From assembly GCF_002355475.1 (NCBI RefSeq), contig NZ_AP014862.1, positions 3,038,001 through 3,102,000 on the forward strand: 64,000 nucleotides of DNA, written 5' to 3'. Positions 55,740 through 64,000 of the stretch are shown here, in pieces. The translations under genes and the position numbers were made by a program. The stretch is from Pseudomonas furukawaii. GTDB taxonomy: Bacteria > Pseudomonadota > Gammaproteobacteria > Pseudomonadales > Pseudomonadaceae. Below the pieces are notes generated by a model that ran no database searches, was not told the origin of the DNA, and worked only from the letters and a program-made list of their open reading frames with translations. The stretch's first letter is position 1; each line of letters begins with the position of its first letter.

Positions 55740-57065
55740 TCAGGTGGCGGGGGCCAGGGGCGCTGCCTTGGGCTGCCGCTGGTGGACGAAGCACATGGCC
55801 AGGGCCGCGATGGCGCCGGGAATGGCGAAGGCCATGAAGTTCAGCTGCAGCGGCAGGTTGATCCCCAGCAGCGCACCCCCCAGCAGCGGTCCGACGATGG
55901 CGCCGTTGCGACCGATCCCCGAGGCCCAGCCAAGGCCGGTGGAGCGGAACGCCAGCCCATAGAACTGCGCGGCGGTAGCGTACAACAGGATCTGGGTGCC
56001 GATGGTGGTGGCGCCGGCGATGCCGATCAGCAGGTAGAGCACCGGCGTCGGGCTCTTGAAGCCCAGCAGGCTGATGGATACCGCGGCCACCACGAAGAAG
56101 GCCACCACCACCCTGGGCAGGTTGAAACGATCCCCCAGCCAGCCGCCGGCGATGGCGCCGAACATGCCGCCGAAGTTCAGCGCCAGGAGGAAGGACAGGC
56201 TGGACCCCAGGCTGTAGCCGGCGTTGGCCATCAGCTTCGGCAGCCAGGAACTCAGCGCGTAGACCATCAGCAGGCAGCAGAAGAACGCGACCCAGAGCAT
56301 CAGGGTGCGCGGGCCACGGCCTTCGCGGAACAGCTCCAGGACCGGAGCGCCCTGCGCCTTCACCTCGTTCAGGACGAGTTCGTCCTGGTCGTCGATGCGG
56401 GATTCGGGGGCGATGCGCTGGAGGATGGCGCGGGCCTTGTCCACGCGGCCCTGGCGCAGCAGGAAGCCGACGGATTCCGGCAGGTACCAGAGGATCAGCG
56501 GCAGCAGCAGGAGCGGCAGCAGCGCGGCGAAGAACATGGCTTCCCAGCCGAAGCGCGGCAGCATGTAAATGCCGACGCCGGCCGAGAGCATACCGCCCAG
56601 GGAGTAGCCGCTGAACATCACGGCCACCAGGGTGCTGCGCAGGCGCTTGGGCGCGTACTCGTTCATCAGCGCCACCACGTTGGGCATGAGTCCGCCGATG
56701 CCGAGGCCGGCGATGAAGCGGCAGATGCCGAATTCGGTAGGGCTGGTGGCGAATCCGTTGAGCACGGTGAAGCCGGAAAAGAGCACGAAACAGATGGCGA
56801 TGCCCTTCTTGCGACCGATCTTGTCGGCCAGGGAGCCGAACACCAGCGCGCCGAACATCATCCCGAACAGCGCGTAGCTGCCCAGGGCACCCGCTTCCAG
56901 GGGCGTCAGGCCCCATTCCTTCATGAGCACGGGCAGGACCACGCCGTAGATGAACAGGTCGTAACCGTCGAAGATGAGCAGGAGCGCGCACCAGCACATC
57001 ACCATCCAGTGGAAGGGGCTGAAGCGCGCGTTGTCGATCACCGCGTGAACGTCGATTTTTCGCAT
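55740..57065 (-). CDS. benK: BenK-type aromatic acid:H+ symporter (MFS)
   Basis: I start at the ATG at 57065 (441 residues). The AAHS-family signature DGYDLFIYGVVLPVLM contains the essential aspartates of helix 1, and GSLADKIGRKKG follows in loop 2-3. It imports benzoate. Two importers (BenE, BenK) beside one degradation operon is usual in Pseudomonas. Confidence 0.9.
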   Translation of the reverse strand: MRKIDVHAVIDNARFSPFHWMVMCWCALLLIFDGYDLFIYGVVLPVLMKEWGLTPLEAGALGSYALFGMMFGALVFGSLADKIGRKKGIAICFVLFSGFTVLNGFATSPTEFGICRFIAGLGIGGLMPNVVALMNEYAPKRLRSTLVAVMFSGYSLGGMLSAGVGIYMLPRFGWEAMFFAALLPLLLLPLILWYLPESVGFLLRQGRVDKARAILQRIAPESRIDDQDELVLNEVKAQGAPVLELFREGRGPRTLMLWVAFFCCLLMVYALSSWLPKLMANAGYSLGSSLSFLLALNFGGMFGAIAGGWLGDRFNLPRVVVAFFVVAAVSISLLGFKSPTPVLYLLIGIAGATTIGTQILLYATAAQFYGLAFRSTGLGWASGIGRNGAIVGPLLGGALLGINLPLQLNFMAFAIPGAIAALAMCFVHQRQPKAAPLAPAT

Positions 57066-57159
57066 GGCTTGGGTCTCTTGTTTTTGTTGTGTTGTAACCG
57101 CGAGGCCGGGCGCGTGACGGTGCCCGGCCGGTTGTTTCGTGGCGATGGGCCCGCGTTGC

Positions 57160-57933
57160 TCAGCCCAGGTCACCTCCACCCACCGGCAGGGTGACGCCCG
57201 TGATGTAGGAGGCTTCGTCGGAAGCGAGGAAGAGGATCGCTCCCACCTGCTCGTCGATGCTGCCGTAGCGTTTCATCAGGCTGCTGTCGAGGGTCTGGTC
57301 CACGATCTGCTGGTACCAGGCCTTCTCCTGCTCGCTCTGCTGGGCGCTGTTGCGCGGAATGCGCCGGGGCGGTGCCTCGGTGCCGCCGGGGGCGGTGGCG
57401 TTGACGCGGATGCCACGTTCGGCGTTCTCGAAGGCCAGGCAGGCGGTCAGTGCGTTGACGCCGCCCTTGGCCGCGCCGTAGGGCACGCGGTTGACGCTGC
57501 GGGTGGCGATGGAGGAAACGTTGACGATGGCGCCCTGCCCCTGCTCCAGCATGTAGGGCAGCGCGGCGTGGCAGCACCAGAGTGTCGGGAACAGCGAGCG
57601 CCGCACCTCGGCCTCGATTTCCTGCTCCTGGTAATGCTCGTAGGGCTTGGCCCAGATGGTGCCGCCCACGTTGTTGATAAGGATGTCGAGACGGCCGAAG
57701 CGCTCAACGGCGGCGGCCGCCACGCGGTGGCATTCGTCGAAGCGCTCGAGGTCGGCGGTCAGGGCCAGCAGGTGCTCGCCGCCCAGTTGTTCGACCAGTT
57801 CGAAGACGAGTTCGGAGCGGTCCACGGCGACGACGCGCGCGCCCTCCTCCACCAGGCGTTCGGCGACGCGGCGGCCGATGCCCTGGGCCGCGCCGGTGAC
57901 CAGCGCGACCTTGTCCTGGAATCTCTTGTTCAT
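57160..57933 (-). CDS. benD: benzoate cis-diol dehydrogenase
   Basis: I start at the ATG at 57933 (257 residues). It is a classical SDR (TGAAQGIG, NNVGG, catalytic SSIAT and YGAAK). It oxidises 1,2-dihydroxycyclohexa-3,5-diene carboxylate to catechol and CO2 with NAD+. A REP-type palindrome lies between it and benC. Confidence 0.92.
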   Translation of the reverse strand: MNKRFQDKVALVTGAAQGIGRRVAERLVEEGARVVAVDRSELVFELVEQLGGEHLLALTADLERFDECHRVAAAAVERFGRLDILINNVGGTIWAKPYEHYQEQEIEAEVRRSLFPTLWCCHAALPYMLEQGQGAIVNVSSIATRSVNRVPYGAAKGGVNALTACLAFENAERGIRVNATAPGGTEAPPRRIPRNSAQQSEQEKAWYQQIVDQTLDSSLMKRYGSIDEQVGAILFLASDEASYITGVTLPVGGGDLG

Positions 57934-57973
57934 GGCAACCCCTGCAAAATGGCATGTAACCGATGCAATGCAC

Positions 57974-58032
57974 GTAGGAGCCGGCTTGCCGGCGAATGGC
58001 GCGCGGCGGTTCGCGAGCAAGCTCGCTCCTAC
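57974..58032. repeat. REP-type palindrome between benC and benD
   Basis: GTAGGAGC and GCTCCTAC bound a 59-bp element with inner stems CCGGCTTGCCGG and TCGCGAGCAAGCTCGC. It is the same element as the first half of the 116-bp array at 34 kb. Confidence 0.85.
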
Positions 58033-58048
58033 GGGGAATCGCGTGGGA

Positions 58049-59062
58049 TCAGGCCGCGCTGGCGGCGAATTTCTCGTAGTAGAAGTTCGCCGGTGCGATG
58101 CCCTGCTCGCGGATGTACTGGCTGACCGCTTCCACCATGGGCGGCGGGCCGCACAGGTAGATGTCCACGTCGCCCTCGTTGAGGTGCCTGGGCTCGATGT
58201 GCTGGGTGACATAGCCCTTCTGCGGGTAGCTGCTGTCAGGGCTGGCCACGCAGGCGCTGAAGGTGAAGTTGGGGATGCGCGCGGCGAAGGACTCCAGCTT
58301 GTCCATCTCCACCAGGTCGTGGTCGTGGGTCACGCCGTAGATCAGGTGCAGCGGATGCGCGCTGCCCTCGGCGGCGATCTTCTCCAGCATCGCGGTGAAG
58401 GGCGCGAGGCCGGTGCCGCCGGCCAGCAGCAACAGCGGGCGACGGATGTCCCGCAGGTAGAAGCTGCCCAGGGGACCGGCCAGGGTCATGCTGTCGCCGG
58501 CCTTGGCGAGGCCAGTGAGGAAACTGCTCATCAGGCCGCCCGGCACGTTGCGGATCAGGAAGCTGACCTCGCCATCCTTCGGCAGGGAGCTGAAGGAGTA
58601 GGCGCGGGTCTGGTCGCTGCCCGGCACCTGGAGATTGACGTACTGCCCCGGCAGGAAGGCCAGTTTCGACAGGGACTCGCCCTTGATGGAGAGCGCGATG
58701 GTGCTGTCGGAGAGCTGGCGGACTTCGCTGATGGCGGCCTCGAAGCTGGCCTGCTGGGTCTTGCAGACCTCCGAGGAGGCCGGCACGCGCACCACGCAGT
58801 CGCTTTCGGCGCGCATCTGGCAGGTGAGCACGTAGCCCTGGGCGGCTTCGTCCTCGCTCAGCGCGTCTTCGATGTAGTCCTGGCCCATGTCGTAGCGGCC
58901 GGCTTCGGCGAAGCACTTGCAGGTGCCGCAGGCGCCGTCGCGGCAGTCCAGCGGGATGTTGATGCCCTGGCGATAGGCCGCGTCGGCCACGGTTTCGCTG
59001 GGGTTGGCGTCGATGAAACGGGTGACGCCATCTTCGAAGGTCAGTGCGATCTTGTGAGTCAT
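58049..59062 (-). CDS. benC: benzoate 1,2-dioxygenase reductase
   Basis: The 337-residue protein joins an N-terminal plant-type [2Fe-2S] ferredoxin (Cys40, 45, 48 and 81), an FAD domain (RAYSFSS) and an NAD domain (LLAGGTGLAPF, CGPPPMV). It passes electrons from NADH to the BenAB oxygenase. It starts 67 bp after benB. Confidence 0.94.
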   Translation of the reverse strand: MTHKIALTFEDGVTRFIDANPSETVADAAYRQGINIPLDCRDGACGTCKCFAEAGRYDMGQDYIEDALSEDEAAQGYVLTCQMRAESDCVVRVPASSEVCKTQQASFEAAISEVRQLSDSTIALSIKGESLSKLAFLPGQYVNLQVPGSDQTRAYSFSSLPKDGEVSFLIRNVPGGLMSSFLTGLAKAGDSMTLAGPLGSFYLRDIRRPLLLLAGGTGLAPFTAMLEKIAAEGSAHPLHLIYGVTHDHDLVEMDKLESFAARIPNFTFSACVASPDSSYPQKGYVTQHIEPRHLNEGDVDIYLCGPPPMVEAVSQYIREQGIAPANFYYEKFAASAA

Positions 59063-59129
59063 GATGAGCTCCGCGGAACAGGGTCCGGGTGGCCGCGCCG
59101 AGCGGGCGCGATCAACCCGGAACGAGTCG

Positions 59130-59618
59130 TCAAATGTGGTAGATGTCGATGACCTGGCGTACGTAGTCGTTCTTCAGGACGACCTTCTTGGCCTTGATCA
59201 GCGGCTGCTCGGCGCGCACGTCCAGCGTGTAGAAGCTGGTGCCGAAGTAGCTGTCCACGGTCTTGTAGCGGAAGCTCAGGGTGTGCCAGTTGAAGCGCAC
59301 CTGGCACAGGCCATCGGCGACGTCGAGGATCTCGATGTTGCTGATGTTGTGGGAGGTGCGGGTGTCCGGCATGGTCGCGCTGGAACGCTCGGTCTTGATG
59401 CGGAAGACGCGGTCTTCCAGACCGCCCCGGTTGCCGTACCAGATCAGCGAGATCTCGGTCTGCGGGTCGGTGGTCAGCTCGTCGTCATCGTCCCAGGACG
59501 GCATCCAGAAGCTGGCGTCGGCGGCGTACAGCTCCAGCCAGTTGTCCCAATCCTTGTCGTCGAGGTAGCGGGCTTCGCGGTAGAGGAAGTCGCGCACGGC
59601 TTCATAGGAAATGCTCAT
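59130..59618 (-). CDS. benB: benzoate 1,2-dioxygenase beta subunit
   Basis: The 162-residue protein matches the small structural subunit of ring-hydroxylating dioxygenases ([38 protein letters not shown]). It forms an alpha3-beta3 oxygenase with BenA, and its start overlaps the benA stop by 4 bp. Confidence 0.93.
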   Translation of the reverse strand: MSISYEAVRDFLYREARYLDDKDWDNWLELYAADASFWMPSWDDDDELTTDPQTEISLIWYGNRGGLEDRVFRIKTERSSATMPDTRTSHNISNIEILDVADGLCQVRFNWHTLSFRYKTVDSYFGTSFYTLDVRAEQPLIKAKKVVLKNDYVRQVIDIYHI

Positions 59619-60973
59619 TGCACGGCCTCCACGGGGATCAGTTGCTGCTCGGCCTCGGCGGCCTTGAGCATGGTCTGCTGCCAGTACAGGTGCTGCAGGA
59701 CGAACAGGCCCTCGTCCTCGGTGCGCACGCCGGACAGTTCCGGCCGCAGGTCGATCTCCTTGGCGGCTTCATCCGCGCCTTCCACCCAGTGGGCGGCGCC
59801 ACGGGACATGTCGTTCCAGCCACGGCCGGCGCCGTAGCCCAGCTGGCAGGAGCGGAACTCTTCCAGGTCGTCCGGGGTGGCCATGCCGCTGACGTTGAAG
59901 AAGTCCTCGTACTGGCGGATGCGCTTGGCGCGGGCCTCGCTGCTCTCTCCCTTGGGGGCGATGCAGTAGATGGTGATCTCGGTCTGGTTGACGGAGATCG
60001 GCCGCGCGATACGGATCTGCGAGCTGAACTGGTCCATCAGGTAGACGTTGGGGTACAGGCAGAGGTTGCGCGAGTTCTGGATCATCCAGTCGGCGCGGGC
60101 CTGGCCGAAGTCGCGGGCCAGCTCGTCGCGGCGCTCGTACAGCGGGCGATCCTCGGGGTTGGCCCAGCGGGTCCAGAGCAGCAGGTGGCCGTTCTCGAAG
60201 GAGTAGAAGCCGCCGCCGTTCTTGGCCCAGCTGCCGGCGCTCATGGTCTTGATTTCTTCGCCGGCCTCGCGCTGCTTGCGCTGGTTCTGGGTGGCGGCGT
60301 AGTTCCAGTGGACGGAGCTCACGTGGTAGCCGTCGGCGCCGTTCTCGGCGGTCAGCTTCCAGTTGCCCTCGTAGATGTAGCTGGAGGATCCGCGCAGCAC
60401 TTCCAGGCCCTCGGGGGACTGGTCGACGATCATGTCGATGATCTTGGCGGATTCGCCCAGGTGCTCCACCAGGGGCTTCACATCCGGGTTCAGGCTGCCG
60501 AAGAGGAAGCCGCGATAGGACTCGAAGCGCGCGACGCGGGTCAGGTCGTGGGAGCCTTCGCAGTTGAAGCTGGACGGGTAGCCGGCCTCGGCCGGGTCCT
60601 TCACCTTCAGCAGCTTGCCGGAGTTGTTGAAGGTCCAGCCGTGGAAGGGACAGGTATAGGAGGAACGGTTGCCGCGCTTGTGCCGGCACAGCTGTGCACC
60701 ACGGTGGCTGCAGGCGTTGAGGAAGGCGTTGAGCTGGCCCTCCTTGTTGCGCGCGATGAAGATAGGCTGACGCCCCATGGTGAGGGTGAGGTAGTCGTTG
60801 ACGTTTGGAATCTGGCTTTCGTGGGCCAGGTAGATCCAGTTGCCTTCGAAGATGTGCTTCATCTCCAGTTCGAACAGGCGCGGATCGGTGAACATCTCCC
60901 GCTTGCAGCGGTAGACGCCCTTTTCCTTGTCTTCTTCAAGCAGGGCATTAAGGAAGTCGAATCCCAGGGACAT
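59615..60973 (-). CDS. benA: benzoate 1,2-dioxygenase alpha subunit
   Basis: The 452-residue catalytic subunit has a Rieske [2Fe-2S] site (Cys88-x-His90 and Cys108-x2-His111) and a mononuclear iron site (His217 and His222 in [15 protein letters not shown], with bridging Asp214). It adds O2 to benzoate to give the cis-diol carboxylate. Two BenR-type repeats lie 64-99 bp before its start. Confidence 0.95.
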   Translation of the reverse strand: MSLGFDFLNALLEEDKEKGVYRCKREMFTDPRLFELEMKHIFEGNWIYLAHESQIPNVNDYLTLTMGRQPIFIARNKEGQLNAFLNACSHRGAQLCRHKRGNRSSYTCPFHGWTFNNSGKLLKVKDPAEAGYPSSFNCEGSHDLTRVARFESYRGFLFGSLNPDVKPLVEHLGESAKIIDMIVDQSPEGLEVLRGSSSYIYEGNWKLTAENGADGYHVSSVHWNYAATQNQRKQREAGEEIKTMSAGSWAKNGGGFYSFENGHLLLWTRWANPEDRPLYERRDELARDFGQARADWMIQNSRNLCLYPNVYLMDQFSSQIRIARPISVNQTEITIYCIAPKGESSEARAKRIRQYEDFFNVSGMATPDDLEEFRSCQLGYGAGRGWNDMSRGAAHWVEGADEAAKEIDLRPELSGVRTEDEGLFVLQHLYWQQTMLKAAEAEQQLIPVEAVQ

Positions 60974-61036
60974 GGCCAGGGCCTCCGTTGTTATTGTTCA
61001 GGCCAGGTCAGGTTAGGGATCGACGGACAGCGGCAA

Positions 61037-61072
61037 TATCCGCTTTTTGCAGACCGCTATCCGTTTTTTGCA
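61037..61072 (-). promoter_or_regulatory. BenR/XylS-type direct repeats of the benA promoter
   Basis: Read on the minus strand, TGCAAAAAACGGATA (61058-61072) and TGCAAAAAGCGGATA (61037-61051) are direct repeats of the form TGCA-N6-GGNTA with a 21-bp period. This is the layout of XylS sites at the TOL Pm promoter and of BenR sites at Pben. Confidence 0.85.
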
Positions 61073-61250
61073 GGGCGGTTGAAGTTGTCACAAATGGCCG
61101 GGCATCAGCCCGCAGGGCGCGCCGCGCTTACCGCCGCAGCGGGAGAAAGACTCGCCGACGTGCCTTTCCGGCATCCCTCTGCCATCGCCCCCGGGGAGGT
61201 CCATGGACAATCCGGCGGGCTACAGCCGTTCGGGGGGCTCGCGAATGGGC

Positions 61251-62213
61251 TCAGAGCCCCCGGCGCTTCAGGGTGTCCGAGGGCAGTTCGCCGAACAGCG
61301 CCTTGTAGGTTTCGGAGAAACGGCCCAGGTGCAGGAAGCCGTAGTCCAGGGCCAGCTCGGTGACGCTGCGGACGTTGCAGCTGGGGTCGGCGAGGCAGGC
61401 GCGGATGCGCTCCAGCTTCTTCTGGCGGATGTAGTGCTTGGGCGTCATGCCCAGGTGGCGCTCGAAGAGGCCATAGAGCGAGCGCTGGCTCATGCTGGCC
61501 TGCTGGGCCAGGGTCTCGGTGCAGATGTCCTGCCTCAGGTTGCGCTCGATGTAGTCGAGGATGCGCTCGAAGGAGGCGGTCTGGGAGCCCAGGCTCTCGC
61601 GGCTGACGTTGGTCTGCATCAGCGACAGCATCTTGCTGGCGACGATCTGCGCGAAATGCTCCTGCACGCGCGGCAGGCCATCGCTGGCTTCGGCCTCCTG
61701 GCAGACCATGGCGAGCAGGTTGATGAAACCCTCCAGTTCGTCCAGACGGTAGTTGTTCCTGAGGAAGCGCACGCCCGGATTCGGCCGCTGCCAGCGCTGC
61801 TCCTCGCAGATGGACTCCAGCAGGCCGATGGGCATCTTCAGGATGAACTTCTCGCAGTCGTCCGAGTAGGTGAGGTCCACCGGGTCGTCGGGGTTGATCA
61901 GCAGCAGTTCGCCCGGCGCCAGGTAGTGCTCCTGCTTGTGGCCGCGCCAGAGGCAATGGCCGCTCAGCAGGATCTGCAGGTGGTAGATGGTTTCCAGTGC
62001 CGGCGAGGTGACCCGGACGCTGCCGCCGTAGCTGATGCGGCAGAGGTCGAGGTTGGCGAACTTGCGGTGGTTGAGGCTGGCCTGGGGATGGCCGGCGGCG
62101 GGCAGGCGGATGCAGTGCGACCCGACATGCTGGTTCACATATCCGGACACGGCATAGGGGTCCGCACGCTCGAACACCCTACTGCGCTCACTCAGCAGGC
62201 GACTATCCATCAA
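61251..62213 (-). CDS. benR: AraC/XylS-family activator of benzoate genes
   Basis: The 320-residue protein has an N-terminal effector domain and a C-terminal AraC domain (TETLAQQASMSQRSLYGLFE; VTELALDYGFLHLGRFSETY), with the XylS-like length. It should bind benzoate and activate benA through the TGCA-N6-GGNTA repeats 180-215 bp downstream of its stop. Confidence 0.93.
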   Translation of the reverse strand: MMDSRLLSERSRVFERADPYAVSGYVNQHVGSHCIRLPAAGHPQASLNHRKFANLDLCRISYGGSVRVTSPALETIYHLQILLSGHCLWRGHKQEHYLAPGELLLINPDDPVDLTYSDDCEKFILKMPIGLLESICEEQRWQRPNPGVRFLRNNYRLDELEGFINLLAMVCQEAEASDGLPRVQEHFAQIVASKMLSLMQTNVSRESLGSQTASFERILDYIERNLRQDICTETLAQQASMSQRSLYGLFERHLGMTPKHYIRQKKLERIRACLADPSCNVRSVTELALDYGFLHLGRFSETYKALFGELPSDTLKRRGL

Positions 62214-62353
62214 CAGGCACTCTTGTCGTTGTTGTATGTCGCGGGCGTCATGCCGTTCGGCAAGCGCCCGCGATCCCGTCTTGCGATTCTATGTGAGCCT
62301 TTTCCTACCTGTCTCCGGGAGAGATGAACGGTTACAGAATGGTCGCCGAAGGA

Positions 62354-63703
62354 TCAGGTGGCGTCGGCGTGGCTCACCAGGCCCTTGATCACCACGGCGG
62401 CGGTGGCGATGGCCGCCGGTACCACCAGGGCGGTCAGCACCTGTTCGAAGTTCCAGCCGAGCCCCAGCAGGGTCGCGCCGATCCAGGCACCGAGGATGGC
62501 GCCGAAGCGACCGATGCCGAGCATCCAGGACACGCCGGTGGCCCGGCCCTGGGTCGGGTAGAAACGCGCCGCCAGCGACGGCATGGCGGACTGGGCGCCG
62601 TTGACGCACATGCCCGCCAGCAGCACCAGGGTGGCCAGCAGGGTCACCTCGCCGAGGCTCTGGCCCACGCAGTAGGCGAAGACGCCGGCCAGCAGGTAGA
62701 AGATGCCGATCACCTTGTGCGGGTTGAAACGGTCCATGGCCCAGCCCACGCCGACGGCACTGAGCACGCCGCCGAACTGGAAGAGCGCTCCGATGAAGGC
62801 GGCCTGCTCCAGGCTCGCGCCGCTGTCGCGCATCAGGGTCGGCAGCCAACTGGTCAGCAGGTAGACGATCACCAGGCCCATGAAATAGGTCAGCCAGAGC
62901 AGCAGGGTGCCGGCGCTGTAGGTGCCGGAGAAGATGACCTGGAAGACGTTGCGGCTCTGCACGGTCTTCTGCTCGGGCACGCTGAAGCCGGTGGCCACGG
63001 CCACTTCGGCCGGCGCGATGGGCTGCAGCGTCTTGCGCACCTTTTCCGTGCCCTTGTTGCGTACCACCAGGAAGCGCGCCGACTCCGGCAGCCAGAGCAG
63101 CAGCACGACGGCCAGCACCAGCGGCAGCACGCCGCCAAGCAGCAGCAGGCTGTGCCAGCCATAGGCGGGAATCATCGAGGCGGAGACGAAGCCGCCGGAG
63201 GCCATGCCCAGGTTGAAGCCGCAGAACATGCTGGTCACCAGCAGCGACTTGAGGCGCTCCGGGGTGTACTCGGAGAGCAGCGTGGTGGCGTTGGGCATGG
63301 CGGCGCCCAGGCCCAGGCCCGTGAGGAAGCGCAGCACCAGCAGTTGTTCGAGGTTGGCGCTGAAGGCGGAGATCAGGCTGAACAGGCCGAAGAGGAAGAC
63401 GGCGCTGACCAGCACCACCTTGCGGCCGAAGCGGTCCGCCATGGGGCCGGACCCCAGGGCGCCGAACACCATGCCGATGAGCGCGGCGCTCATCACCGGG
63501 CCGAGGCTGGCGCGATCGATGCCCCAGTCCTGGGTCAGCGCCGGGGCGATGAAGCCCATGGCGGCGGTATCCAGGCCATCGAGGAAGACGATCAGGAAGC
63601 AGAGCAGCACGATGCGCCATTGGTAGGCGGACAACGGCTGGGCGTTGATGAAGGATTGGACATCGAGCGTGCCTGCGGCGGGCACGTGGGCTGGGCTGGT
63701 CAT
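62354..63703 (-). CDS. pcaK: 4-hydroxybenzoate/protocatechuate transporter and chemoreceptor
   Basis: The 449-residue AAHS-family symporter is very close to P. putida PcaK from the start (LDVQSFINAQPLS) through FLDGLDTAAMGFIAPAL and GPMADRFGRK to the end. It imports 4-hydroxybenzoate and protocatechuate with protons and is needed for taxis to these compounds in P. putida. The paired PcaR-like boxes upstream agree with PcaR control. It precedes benR by 140 bp on the same strand. Confidence 0.94.
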   Translation of the reverse strand: MTSPAHVPAAGTLDVQSFINAQPLSAYQWRIVLLCFLIVFLDGLDTAAMGFIAPALTQDWGIDRASLGPVMSAALIGMVFGALGSGPMADRFGRKVVLVSAVFLFGLFSLISAFSANLEQLLVLRFLTGLGLGAAMPNATTLLSEYTPERLKSLLVTSMFCGFNLGMASGGFVSASMIPAYGWHSLLLLGGVLPLVLAVVLLLWLPESARFLVVRNKGTEKVRKTLQPIAPAEVAVATGFSVPEQKTVQSRNVFQVIFSGTYSAGTLLLWLTYFMGLVIVYLLTSWLPTLMRDSGASLEQAAFIGALFQFGGVLSAVGVGWAMDRFNPHKVIGIFYLLAGVFAYCVGQSLGEVTLLATLVLLAGMCVNGAQSAMPSLAARFYPTQGRATGVSWMLGIGRFGAILGAWIGATLLGLGWNFEQVLTALVVPAAIATAAVVIKGLVSHADAT

Positions 63704-63904
63704 GCAAGGATTCCTGCTGGGGCCCTCCTCCGGGTGTGGATCGTTCTACGCGATCTCTGACGGGGAAGACTCGGATTGGACAGGAATGAGGGCGTGCCCG
63801 GGTGCGACAGGCTTCGCGCCAGGGCGGACTCTCATTGTTCTTATCGGCCGCGCGGGCGGGTGGCGCGGCAGTGCAGACCTTACGAAGAGGCGATCAGCCG
63901 TTCA

Positions 63905-63938
63905 ATTCGATAATCGGCAAAGCGTTCGATAGTCGAAC
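63905..63938 (-). promoter_or_regulatory. paired PcaR-like boxes before pcaK
   Basis: GTTCGATAGTCGAAC (63924-63938) and ATTCGATAATCGGCA (63905-63919) have centres 19 bp apart, the same arrangement as before pcaI. The remaining sequence of 63704-64000 shows no supported gene. Confidence 0.72.
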
Positions 63939-64000
63939 AGGTTTGCGGCCATTCGATCGCGCCGGTACACGCCTGCGCGGAACCGGCAGCGGCCCCTCAA

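Overview
The window is about 66% GC over most of its length and reads as chromosomal DNA of a Pseudomonas from the P. aeruginosa/P. resinovorans side of the genus. The PcaK, Ben and CusA proteins match pseudomonad versions closely. From memory, the order quiC / tetR / shikimate-type dehydrogenase / aroQ next to pcaI-J-F-B-D-C and pcaK resembles the P. aeruginosa PA0226-PA0247 region, here expanded and rearranged. No tRNA, rRNA or CRISPR array was seen.

Left part (1-9.2 kb): a Cus-type copper/silver RND efflux operon (cusC-cusB-cusA, with a Cys/Met/His-rich small periplasmic protein ahead of it), a divergent AraC-type regulator, a fatty-acid-hydroxylase/sterol-desaturase membrane enzyme, then about 1 kb with no convincing gene. 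Parts of this stretch are visibly AT-richer than the rest. It ends at a stand-alone tyrosine recombinase (9182-10486), so it may be an acquired segment.

Middle part (10.6-33 kb): mixed housekeeping and accessory genes. These are a PAS-GGDEF-EAL c-di-GMP enzyme, an Rrf2 regulator divergent from an FAD oxidoreductase with a matching operator in front of each, an SDR pair with a divergent LysR, a LuxR-type regulator beside an orphan SpuD-like polyamine-binding protein and a DmpA-type aminopeptidase, an orphan histidine kinase, a LysR/DUF606 pair, a PhoD-like phosphoesterase with a truncated haemoglobin, a BRO-N gene inside an elaborate structured leader, a MarR regulator, a methyltransferase, and an operon of SDR, iron-sulfur (6-4) photolyase and DUF2256 behind a MerR-style 19-bp-spacer promoter.

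Right part (32.6-64 kb): a catabolic supercluster feeding the beta-ketoadipate pathway. AroQ, a quinate/shikimate dehydrogenase, QuiC, an MHS transporter and an OprD porin take quinate/shikimate to protocatechuate. PcaC, PcaB, PcaD, PcaF and a CatIJ-type CoA transferase take ring-cleavage products to succinyl-CoA and acetyl-CoA. BenR-BenABCD-BenK-BenE-BenF take benzoate to catechol, and PcaK imports 4-hydroxybenzoate/protocatechuate. Protocatechuate 3,4-dioxygenase (pcaHG), catechol ortho-cleavage genes (catABC) and pcaR are not in the window. Between the quinate and pca parts sits a less understood set: an IclR regulator, a TIM-barrel isomerase-like protein, an EamA exporter and a large FAD dehydrogenase.

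Regulatory sequence is unusually readable. Paired PcaR-like boxes with a constant 19-bp centre spacing lie before pcaI and pcaK, with weaker versions before quiC/MHS and the oprD segment. A second motif, probably for the TetR regulator, lies before aroQ, quiC/MHS and the oprD segment. A GGAAC-N3-GTTCC motif is shared by the isomerase and FAD-dehydrogenase promoters. Two XylS/BenR-type direct repeats precede benA. Repeats are abundant: a 116-bp tandem array, a 111-bp tandem hairpin array, and palindromes inserted inside the pca and ben operons.
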